Of a stretch of 5,208 nucleotides of DNA, positions 1 through 4,855 are shown piece after piece. Under the pieces are notes generated by a model. The model saw nothing but the letters and a program-made list of their open reading frames with translations. It made no database searches and was not told where the DNA came from. How positions within the stretch are numbered: position 1 is the first letter of the stretch; every line of letters begins with the position of its first letter. Both the position numbers and the translations under genes were made by a program. This stretch comes from Rhodoferax sp. OV413 (GTDB lineage Bacteria; Pseudomonadota; Gammaproteobacteria; Burkholderiales; Burkholderiaceae_C): positions 1-5,208 of the forward strand of contig CAMATS010000203.1 in the NCBI GenBank assembly GCA_945861195.1, given 5' to 3'.

Positions 1-395
1 TGCACGTCAGCATAGGTTTTGGGCTCCAGCGCCATCACCTTAATGCCCAGTGCCTCCAGTCGCTCGGCGGCGCGCGAAGATTTGGCCATCAGCACCACAT
101 CGGGCTTGAGCGCGACGATGGCCTCAATGTTCGGGTCCAGTCCGCCACCCACCTGGGGCAGTTTTTGCAGGCTGGCAGGATAGTTGGTGTAGCGGTCCAC
201 CCCCACCAGCCGGCCGCAGTGACCGAGCTCGCACACGGTCTCGGCCAGCGAGGGCAGCAGGCTGACAATACGTTGCGGCGGCTGGGAAAAACTGAGCATA
301 ACGCCCCGGTCGTCGGTGACCTGCAGTGCCTGCGCCGCGGTAGCACAGAGCCAGGCTAATGCTGCCAGCCTCCGCCAGAATTTAGGCCCCAGCAT
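1..395 (-). CDS. btuF: BtuF-like periplasmic cobalamin-binding protein, ABC transporter (N-terminal 131 residues; runs off the window)
   Basis: This is the periplasmic substrate-binding component of a B12-type ABC importer; it would capture corrinoids delivered by BtuB and hand them to an inner-membrane permease. The reading frame begins with ATG at 395-393, which shares one base with the cobU stop (TGATG), so coupled translation is likely. Residues 4-23 form a signal peptide: basic KFWRR, a hydrophobic stretch, and a likely cut after AQA (21-23). The mature part starts the periplasmic-binding fold with RIVSLLPSLAET (42-53), then LVGVDRYTNYP (63-73), and DPNIEAIVALKPDVVLM (87-103). These align by eye with E. 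coli BtuF segments such as the VGVSSYSDYP and IVALKPDLVI regions. The C-terminal half lies beyond base 1. The family (COG0614) is secure; cobalamin rather than haem or siderophore is inferred from the operon. No permease or ATPase gene is visible. Confidence 0.85.
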   Translation of the reverse strand, partial: MLGPKFWRRLAALAWLCATAAQALQVTDDRGVMLSFSQPPQRIVSLLPSLAETVCELGHCGRLVGVDRYTNYPASLQKLPQVGGGLDPNIEAIVALKPDVVLMAKSSRAAERLEALGIKVMALEPKTYADV

Positions 396-1000
396 CAATC
401 GGCTGCCTTCAAAGTCAGCGGCAGCCCGGCAGCCATCAAGGTGACGCGCTCACACCGCTGCGCCACCTGCTGGTTGAGCAGGCCCAGTGCATCGACAAAA
501 GCCCGCACCTCGGCGCCCATCGGGATCACGCCTAGCCCGATCTCGTTACCCACCAGCACCAGCGGCCCGGGCGCAGCGACGATTGCTTCTAAAAGTAGAG
601 CAATAGCTTCAATGCTGGCAAGGGCTGGCGGCTGATTTGACACTGAAGACGACTCATCACCGAGGTGCATCGGCATCAGCCAGTTGGTGAGCCAGAGCGT
701 CAGGCAGTCCACCACCAGCAGGCTGTCGGGTTGGCTGTGGTCTTGGATCGCCTGCGCCAGCGCCAGTGGCTCCTCCACCGTGCGCATGCCGGGCACCCGC
801 GCAGCCCGGTCGGCCTGGTGGCGAGCGATTCGGGCTTGCATTTCAGCGTCCCAGGGCTGGGCAGTGGCAACCAATACCGCCTGACGCCCGCCACCCCCCT
901 CGAGCCAGGCTCGCGCCAATAGCTCGGCCCGGCGCGACTTGCCGCTTTTCTGGCCGCCCAGGATCAGCTCGCTGCGGGCCAGGCTGAGTGGTTCAGCCAT
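395..1000 (-). CDS. cobU: Bifunctional adenosylcobinamide kinase / adenosylcobinamide-phosphate guanylyltransferase
   Basis: This cytoplasmic enzyme phosphorylates adenosylcobinamide and then transfers GMP from GTP to give adenosylcobinamide-GDP, the activated intermediate for the lower-ligand step of B12 synthesis and salvage. The 201-residue product has the usual family length. It shows a P-loop GGQKSGKS (15-22) and a DAEMQARIARH segment whose H61 lines up with the guanylylated His46 of Salmonella CobU. It also shows VVDCLTLWLTNWL (96-108) and NEIGLGVIP (152-160), followed by a conserved RAFVDALGLLNQ stretch. I chose the ATG at 1000 because MAEPLSLARS leads straight into the P-loop strand; the frame is open to 1123 but that part is unlike the family. 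The start overlaps the preceding gene's stop by 8 nt and the stop overlaps the next start by 1 nt. Codons at about 582-622 are AT-rich and form a hairpin (see findings). Also called cobP in some species. Confidence 0.95.
   Translation of the reverse strand: MAEPLSLARSELILGGQKSGKSRRAELLARAWLEGGGGRQAVLVATAQPWDAEMQARIARHQADRAARVPGMRTVEEPLALAQAIQDHSQPDSLLVVDCLTLWLTNWLMPMHLGDESSSVSNQPPALASIEAIALLLEAIVAAPGPLVLVGNEIGLGVIPMGAEVRAFVDALGLLNQQVAQRCERVTLMAAGLPLTLKAAD
582..604. repeat. AT-rich inverted repeat (hairpin) inside cobU
   Basis: On the plus strand, arms ATTGC (582-586) plus TCTA (588-591) pair with TAGA (596-599) plus GCAAT (600-604). This gives nine pairs, one bulged T (587) and an AAAG loop. 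The patch sits in a GC-rich gene but uses TTA, CTA, CTT, GAA and ATT codons that are rare around it. It encodes the helix ALASIEAIALLLEAI (residues 126-140 of CobU) without breaking the frame. Whether it is a dispersed repeat or just local drift cannot be decided from one copy. Confidence 0.55.
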
Positions 1001-1802
1001 GTTGCTGGGCCCACTGCAGCACGATGCGGTGCAAGGCCGCCACGCCGTCCGTGAGGGCCGCCGGCCCGGGTTGCAGGATGTCGGGTGACTTGATCTCGAA
1101 CAATTGGCTATTTTTAACGGCATTCACCGCCGCCCAGCCCGGGCGGGCGGCGACTTTCTCAGGCCGAAACTTCTTGCCGCACCAGGAGCCAATGATGATG
1201 TCGGGGTTGCGTCGAACAATCTCAGCACCCTCGGCAATGATGCGGTTCTTGCCCAATGACTGAACCGACAACTCAGGAAAGCAGTCGTCGCCGCCAGCTA
1301 CGCCCAGCAGCTCAGACACCCAGCGAATGGCGCTGATGTGCGGCTCGTCCCACTCTTCAAAATAGACCCGGGGCCGGCGCGGTAAGCTGGCCGCGCTTGC
1401 GCTGATCTGTGCCAGCTGCTGCTGCATCTCCCTAATCAGCGTCAGGCCGTGCTCCCCCTGCCCCACCATGGCAGCCACCTGGAACATCATGCCAAATATC
1501 TCGGCGATGCTGCGTTGGTTGAAGACCGTCACCTGCACCCCCTGTCGGATCAGTGCTGACGCGATGTCGGCCTGGAGATCAGAGAAGCCAAAAACGCAGT
1601 CGGGCTCCAACGCAAGGATCTGGTCGATCTTGGCGGTCAGAAATGCACTGACCCTGGGTTTCTCTTGCCGCGCCCGGCGTGGCCGGACGGTGTACCCCGA
1701 GATACCCAAAATTCGCGACTCTTGCCCCAGCAGGTAAAGCCACTCCGTGGTCTCCTCTGTCAGGCAGACGATGCGTTTGGGGCCCAGGTCCGGGGTCAAC
1801 AT
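993..1802 (-). CDS. BtuF-like cobalamin-binding protein without a signal peptide
   Basis: This 269-residue protein has the helical-backbone periplasmic-binding fold used by BtuF/FhuD-type proteins. It contains RIVCLTEETTEWLYLLG (10-26), a RILGISGYTVRP segment (30-41), KIDQILALEPDCVFGF (58-73), VYFEEWDEP (146-154), and a C-terminal LFEIKSPDILQPGPA region (234-248) typical of the family end. The match is to the whole domain, so it is not truncated. It has no export signal: the first residues are MLTPDLGPKR and an in-frame TAA (1826-1824) lies only seven codons upstream of the ATG at 1802, so no longer start exists. It begins 7 nt after btuB, with GGTGAG overlapping the btuB stop as a plausible ribosome-binding site, and overlaps cobU by 8 nt. 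It may bind corrinoid in the cytoplasm or at the membrane; its exact role is unknown. Operon context, not sequence alone, supports cobalamin as ligand. Confidence 0.85.
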   Translation of the reverse strand: MLTPDLGPKRIVCLTEETTEWLYLLGQESRILGISGYTVRPRRARQEKPRVSAFLTAKIDQILALEPDCVFGFSDLQADIASALIRQGVQVTVFNQRSIAEIFGMMFQVAAMVGQGEHGLTLIREMQQQLAQISASAASLPRRPRVYFEEWDEPHISAIRWVSELLGVAGGDDCFPELSVQSLGKNRIIAEGAEIVRRNPDIIIGSWCGKKFRPEKVAARPGWAAVNAVKNSQLFEIKSPDILQPGPAALTDGVAALHRIVLQWAQQHG

Positions 1803-1809
1803 CAGGCGC

Positions 1810-3666
1810 TCACCGTGCCCAGGTTAAGCCGGCGTACAGGCTGCGACCAGCGCTGGCATAGCCCTGGGCCAATTCGTATTTCGCATCGGTGGCATTGTCC
1901 AGCCGAACCAGCAAGGCCCAATTCTTGGCAACCTGGCTTTCGGCGCGCAGACCCAGCAGCGCGTAGCCGGGCAGTTCGGTGGTGTTGCCGGCGTTGTTGT
2001 AACGCAGACCAGAGGCTTGCAATTCCGCGCCCACAGCCCAGCCCCGAACACGGGTTTCTGCGGCGAGCTTGCCATGCTGTTGAGCACGCCGCGCCAACAG
2101 CTTGCCGGTGACGCTGTCGCGCGGGTCCTGCACATCCAGTGAACCACTCACGGTCACGTTTCCAATCAGATAGCGACCGGTCAAAGTCATGCCCTGGTAG
2201 CGCGCCTTGGCGGTGTTGGCATAGCAGCCACCAAAGGGGTCCAGCGGGTCATTGGCTGGGCAAGTGCCTGTGTTGCCCTCATACTGGATCAGGTTGGACA
2301 CATTGTTCTGATACACGGTCAGGCCGAAGGCGCGGGGGCCTTCGGCATAGTTCAACCCAAGGTCAAGATTGCGGCCGGTCTCCGGCAGCAGATCAGCGGC
2401 ACCATAGGGGCTGAACCGCTGGTAAAGGGTGGGCGCGCGAAAGGCAGTTCCTGCCGCGGCCTTGACGCGCCAATTTGGAGTCAGCGCGTAGCCGTAACCC
2501 AAAGCGCCGGTGGTTTGCGGGCCGAAAACGCTGTCGATGTCATGGCGCAGGTTGAGTTGTACCGAGTGTCCGCTGCCCGACAAGCCATAGCCCAGTGCAA
2601 GGGCGTTTTGGAAATGGCTGCTGTCCCGGGGCGTGGTCTCGCTGTTTGACAACTCATTGTCCCGACGCTCCAGCGTCCAGGTGAGCACATGGCCCTGACG
2701 GCGGTACTCGTTCTGGAACAAATAGCCAGTCATATTGGTCACTGTCAGGTCGGGTGAAGGCAAGGTCTCATACCGGTCTTGCGACCGGTTCACGCTGACG
2801 GTACTGCTGTAATCTGCCGACCATTGCGCGCGCCAGCTCAATGCCGAGGTCTGGAGCTTCTTGAGAGTGCGGTCATCCACATTGATGGCACCAAATTGAC
2901 TGTCGTACTGTGCGTTGAGCTGGCTGCTCAACACCGAGAGGTCCAGCCGGTGCGCCGCGTTGAGCTCAAGGCCCACCCGAGCCGCCAGCGACTCACTGGT
3001 ATACCCATCGTCATCGGAATTGCGGGACTGCATCACGTTAAAGCCTTTGCTTTCTTGGCGAACCAGGCCCAGCGAGTAGTCCCAGCTGCCCTGCGAGCCA
3101 CTGACACCGGCCTCGGCCTTGGTCGTGCCATAGGTGCCCAGGCTTAAACCGACATAGGGCGAGGGCGGGCCTTCGCCTTTACGCGTGAAAATCTGAATCA
3201 CGCCGCCAATGGCGTCGGAGCCGTAGACGGCACCCGCCGGGCCGCGAAGCACCTCAATCCGGTCCACCTGCGACAGGGGAATCACATCCCAACTTGCCCC
3301 ACCTGTCCCCTGAGAATCCACACGCACGCCGTCGATAAAAACCGCAGTGAACCGCGTCTCTGCACCGCGCAGAAAGACGCTCGTAATTCCCCCAAGACCA
3401 CCGTTGCGCGCCATTTCAATCCCCGGCAGGCGGGCCAGCACATCACCTAAGCCGGCGGCACCACTGCGCTGGATCTGGCCGCGATCTACGATGGTTACAT
3501 CAGCAACCAAATCGGTCAAGGGTTGCAAGACCCTGGTGGCGGTCACCACGACCTCGGGCAGTGTGGCAACCGGGGCCGGCGCTGCCGTTTGGGCAGAGGT
3601 CGACAGCACACAGGCGAGCGAACCCAATAGCACGGCCAAGCGTGCAGACAAGAAAGCAAGTTTCAT
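1810..3666 (-). CDS. btuB: BtuB-type TonB-dependent outer-membrane cobalamin receptor
   Basis: This is a 618-residue outer-membrane active transporter for corrinoids, energised by TonB-ExbBD; the length is close to E. coli BtuB (614). In order it shows a signal peptide (KLAFLSARLAVLLGSLACV, likely cut after A25) and a TonB box PEVVVTATR (37-45). The plug domain (about 50-163) has LPGIEMARNGGLGG, VFLRGAETRFTAVFIDGVRV and RIEVLRGPAGAVYGSDAIGG (136-155). A 22-strand barrel follows, ending GRSLYAGLTWAR. I start at ATG 3666, which opens directly onto the signal peptide; an in-frame GTG at 3696 would add ten residues and lies inside the terminator-like hairpin. No good Shine-Dalgarno sequence precedes the ATG. 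C469 and C481 sit in one predicted loop and could form a disulfide. The riboswitch upstream and the cobalamin genes downstream make cobalamin the substrate with good confidence. Confidence 0.93.
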   Translation of the reverse strand: MKLAFLSARLAVLLGSLACVLSTSAQTAAPAPVATLPEVVVTATRVLQPLTDLVADVTIVDRGQIQRSGAAGLGDVLARLPGIEMARNGGLGGITSVFLRGAETRFTAVFIDGVRVDSQGTGGASWDVIPLSQVDRIEVLRGPAGAVYGSDAIGGVIQIFTRKGEGPPSPYVGLSLGTYGTTKAEAGVSGSQGSWDYSLGLVRQESKGFNVMQSRNSDDDGYTSESLAARVGLELNAAHRLDLSVLSSQLNAQYDSQFGAINVDDRTLKKLQTSALSWRAQWSADYSSTVSVNRSQDRYETLPSPDLTVTNMTGYLFQNEYRRQGHVLTWTLERRDNELSNSETTPRDSSHFQNALALGYGLSGSGHSVQLNLRHDIDSVFGPQTTGALGYGYALTPNWRVKAAAGTAFRAPTLYQRFSPYGAADLLPETGRNLDLGLNYAEGPRAFGLTVYQNNVSNLIQYEGNTGTCPANDPLDPFGGCYANTAKARYQGMTLTGRYLIGNVTVSGSLDVQDPRDSVTGKLLARRAQQHGKLAAETRVRGWAVGAELQASGLRYNNAGNTTELPGYALLGLRAESQVAKNWALLVRLDNATDAKYELAQGYASAGRSLYAGLTWAR

Positions 3667-3683
3667 AAATGGAATACCCGAAC

Positions 3684-3719
3684 AAAAAACCCTCACCGTC
3701 TTCCCCGACAGTGCATGGG
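3684..3719 (-). terminator. Terminator-like hairpin in the btuB leader (riboswitch expression platform)
   Basis: Read on the minus strand, CACTGTC (3713-3707) pairs with GACGGTG (3700-3694), with one G-U pair, around a GGGGAA loop. An outer CCC/GGG (3719-3717 with 3692-3690) is separated by a small internal loop, and six Ts (3689-3684) follow immediately. The position, between the riboswitch and the btuB ATG, fits ligand-controlled premature termination. The same hairpin could serve as P13, with its loop able to pair with the riboswitch L5 loop. The stem is of moderate strength, so termination is inferred. Confidence 0.55.
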
Positions 3720-3750
3720 CATAACGACTTCGCGCAGGCGTGAAGCCACT

Positions 3751-3960
3751 TCATTGGCCGGTATCCGGGCTGGTGGCGCCAGTTGCATCGCCTTCCCAAG
3801 CACGTTTTAATGCGCTCAGTGGCCATGATGCAGCTTGAGTCTTGCGACTCGTCCACTTACCGTTGCGGGGGCAGCGCAGGTTAGGTGGGCCATTACCGGC
3901 CGGCACCCTTCTGCTTCCCGTTGAACTGCGGTGTGTGAACCACACCGCGAGCACCAACGA
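3751..3960 (-). promoter_or_regulatory. Cobalamin (B12) riboswitch upstream of btuB
   Basis: This is an adenosylcobalamin-class RNA aptamer in the btuB leader; ligand binding normally lowers expression of the downstream uptake genes. On the minus strand the hallmarks appear in order. P1 5' arm TCGTTGG (3960-3954) pairs with CCAATGA (3757-3751). A perfect P2 hairpin has 8-bp arms GCGGTGTG/CACACCGC (3948-3928). It is followed by AACGGGAAGC, the conserved core GCTGCCCCCGCAACGGTAAG (3875-3856), and a GAGTC-GCAA-GACTC hairpin (3850-3837). A TGCATC/GATGCA stem (3832-3827 with 3789-3784) and the B12 box AGCCCGGATACCGGCC (3771-3756) close the aptamer. It lies 84 nt before the btuB ATG and probably governs all four minus-strand genes. 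Edges are set by P1 and could shift by a few bases. Confidence 0.93.
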
Positions 3961-3965
3961 TTGGC

Positions 3966-3971
3966 ATCTTA
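3966..3971 (-). promoter_or_regulatory. Possible -10 box for the btuB riboswitch transcript
   Basis: TAAGAT on the minus strand lies 5 nt before the first P1 base (3960), which would place transcription start at about 3960-3958, where the aptamer begins. No convincing -35 box stands at normal spacing; TTGTAG (3997-3992) is 20 nt away. Weak call, based mainly on position. Confidence 0.35.
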
Positions 3972-3992
3972 CCCTAGGCCAGCGCCTCACTC

Positions 3993-3998
3993 TACAAT
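3993..3998 (+). promoter_or_regulatory. -10 box for the zapB-like/zapA genes
   Basis: TACAAT in the context CTACAATGG is the same -10 sequence as that before the 6S RNA gene. With normal spacing, transcription would begin at about 4004-4006, only 2-4 nt before the ATG at 4008, giving a nearly leaderless mRNA. A poor -35 candidate, TTACCC (3969-3974), sits 18 nt upstream. It faces the btuB promoter within a 47-bp interval. Confidence 0.55.
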
Positions 3999-4007
3999 GG
4001 TGAACCT

Positions 4008-4238
4008 ATGCTGAGTCAATCCCAATTCGACCAAGTTGCCGAGCGGATAGAGCGCCTGCTGCTGCGGCATCAAGAGTTGCAGCGCACCAATGCGCTGCTT
4101 GGCGCACAACTCAACAGCGTGACAGCTGAACGCGATTCGCTCAAGTCTCGCCTGAGTGCGGCCCGCGCGAGGGTCGATGCGCTGCTGGAGCGTCTGCCCC
4201 CACCCGTTGATCAGAACCAAGAGAGCAGCCAGGCATGA
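4008..4238 (+). CDS. Small ZapB-like coiled-coil protein (cell-division associated)
   Basis: This is a 76-residue cytoplasmic protein that is almost entirely one predicted coiled coil (about residues 5-64). Heptad-like Leu/Ile/Val spacing runs through VAERIERLLLRHQELQ, NALLGAQLNSV and LKSRLSAARARVDALLERL, followed by a polar tail (PPPVDQNQESSQA). Short proteins of this kind directly upstream of zapA are usual in betaproteobacteria; they belong to the TIGR02449/ZapB-like group and are thought to help arrange the FtsZ ring, though direct proof for most members is lacking. The start at ATG 4008 is the first possible one after the TACAAT promoter. No Shine-Dalgarno sequence precedes it, fitting near-leaderless translation. 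The stop overlaps the zapA start (ATGA, 4235-4238), so the two are coupled. Coding is supported by codon use and conserved context; the functional name is an inference. Confidence 0.85.
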   Translation: MLSQSQFDQVAERIERLLLRHQELQRTNALLGAQLNSVTAERDSLKSRLSAARARVDALLERLPPPVDQNQESSQA

Positions 4239-4570
4239 ACCGGCTCGAGGTTCAAATCATGGGACAGAATTACCTGCTGGGCTGCCCAGAGGGTGGAGAA
4301 GAGAACCTGCTTTTGGTGGCCCAACGGGTTGACCAGGCAATGTGCAAAATTCGGGACCAAGGCAGAGTCAAGGCGCGCGACCGCATCGCTGTACTGGCCG
4401 CACTGAACTTGGCTGGCGAGCTGCTCGAACAGGCGCGAGGCCAGCCAGCGCCACCAACAGCGCCCGCAGCAGCGCCGGGCGCCCAAGCAGAGGGTTCACT
4501 TGGGCAACAGGCGCAAGCATTGTTATCGCGCCTGGATGCAGCCTTGGCCGAAGACGGTCAATTGCTCTAA
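4235..4570 (+). CDS. zapA: Cell division protein ZapA
   Basis: ZapA binds FtsZ, bundles its protofilaments and stabilises the cytokinetic ring in the cytoplasm. The 111-residue product has the family's N-terminal FtsZ-binding globular part: LEVQIMGQNYLLGCPEG (4-20), then EENLLLVAQRVDQAMCKIRD and the hallmark KARDRIAVLAALNLAGELLEQ (46-66). A Pro/Ala-rich linker (about 69-83) precedes a C-terminal helix GQQAQALLSRLDAALAEDGQLL that would form the dimer coiled coil. The first ATG (4235) overlaps the preceding gene's stop by 4 nt, and MNRLEVQIMGQ is a normal family start. The 6S RNA gene follows 51 nt downstream, the same order as zapA-ssrS in E. coli. The Ala/Pro linker is longer than in E. coli ZapA. 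Confidence 0.94.
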   Translation: MNRLEVQIMGQNYLLGCPEGGEENLLLVAQRVDQAMCKIRDQGRVKARDRIAVLAALNLAGELLEQARGQPAPPTAPAAAPGAQAEGSLGQQAQALLSRLDAALAEDGQLL

Positions 4571-4621
4571 AGAAGGCGGTGCGTGGGCCGCGCTCGGACG
4601 GGCCTGCGGCCTACAATGGAA
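4571..4621 (+). promoter_or_regulatory. 6S RNA promoter region
   Basis: This zapA-ssrS gap holds a clear -10 box, TACAAT (4612-4617), placing the start of transcription near 4622-4624, exactly where the 6S closing stem begins. No recognisable -35 box is present at 16-18 nt. Instead an inverted repeat GGCCGC (4586-4591) / GCGGCC (4606-4611) spans the -35 and spacer region. It might be a factor site, or in RNA a hairpin at the zapA transcript end. Confidence 0.6.
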
Positions 4622-4799
4622 GGGTCTGCAGTGCTCGCCGGGCTTTATATTTCCTTGTACCAATGCTCTTTGAGCGCGGGCTTGGAACATTGCTCCACAG
4701 GCGTGACCCTCTCGCGTCAGATGGACCCAATGTGTAGCTGACCTCGCCCACCTGAACCCTGGTTCAGGATGCCGGTCCGGTGGCAACTGCAGACACCCC
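4622..4799 (+). ncRNA. ssrS: 6S RNA
   Basis: 6S RNA mimics an open promoter, binds housekeeping-sigma RNA polymerase and lowers transcription in stationary phase. Its rod-like fold is visible. The ends pair as GTCTGCAGT (4624-4632) with ACTGCAGAC (4786-4794), then TCGCCGG (4635-4641) with CCGGTGG (4777-4783) past a 2x2 internal loop. A 3'-side hairpin CCTGAACC-CT-GGTTCAGG (4751-4768) followed by ATGCCGG matches the conserved E. coli TTGAACC/GGTTCAAGG region by memory. The terminal arm includes ACATTG (4687-4692) with CAATGT (4728-4733) and TCCA (4694-4697) with TGGA (4722-4725). Length is about 178 nt, as expected, and the location after zapA is the classic one. The exact ends are set by pairing and the -10 box; 3' processing could shift the end. 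Confidence 0.92.
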
Positions 4800-4855
4800 T
4801 GATTCAAGCACTGGGCTGCACTTGCTCAAGCCCAAAAGCCAATGAGCGCAAGCTG
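4800..4855 (+). other. Spacer between 6S RNA and sulfatase gene, with a hairpin
   Basis: CTTGCTCA (4821-4828) can pair with TGAGCGCAAG (4843-4852), eight pairs with a two-base bulge and a 14-nt loop. There is no T tract after it, so it is not a standard terminator. Its 3' arm lies just before the sulfatase ATG and covers the only poor ribosome-binding candidate. A tiny ORF ATG-AGC-GCA-AGC-TGA (4842-4856) ends on the first base of that ATG. No promoter was recognised here, so read-through from ssrS is possible. Confidence 0.4.

Noticed and set aside
89..346. 85-residue minus-strand ORF
   Set aside because: It is a shadow in another frame of the BtuF-like gene; the Arg/Pro/Ser-rich composition is typical of a GC-rich off-frame reading.
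1001..1123. Longer N-terminus for cobU (242 residues, start at 1123)
   Set aside because: The extra 41 residues lie inside the upstream gene, do not resemble the CobU family, and the ATG at 1000 gives the normal length with the P-loop in the expected place.
2139..3147. Plus-strand ORFs antisense to btuB
   Set aside because: Low-complexity translations with no domain, promoter or ribosome-binding site; the opposite strand is a clear barrel receptor.
3667..3696. GTG start at 3696 for btuB
   Set aside because: It would put ten non-signal residues ahead of a perfect signal-peptide start and would lie inside the terminator-like hairpin; ATG 3666 is better.
3697..3746. Second hairpin in the btuB leader (CTTC/GAAG at 3746-3729) as a separate regulator
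   Set aside because: Only four firm pairs with a mismatch; too weak to call apart from the riboswitch expression platform.
3500..3856. 118-residue minus-strand ORF across the btuB leader
   Set aside because: It overlaps the riboswitch and btuB in a wrong frame, and the RNA structure explains the sequence.
4342..4737. 131-residue plus-strand ORF over zapA and 6S RNA
   Set aside because: Off-frame reading of zapA that runs into a structured RNA gene.
4523..4807. 94-residue minus-strand ORF antisense to 6S RNA
   Set aside because: It mirrors the 6S RNA and the zapA end; no start signal or recognisable protein.
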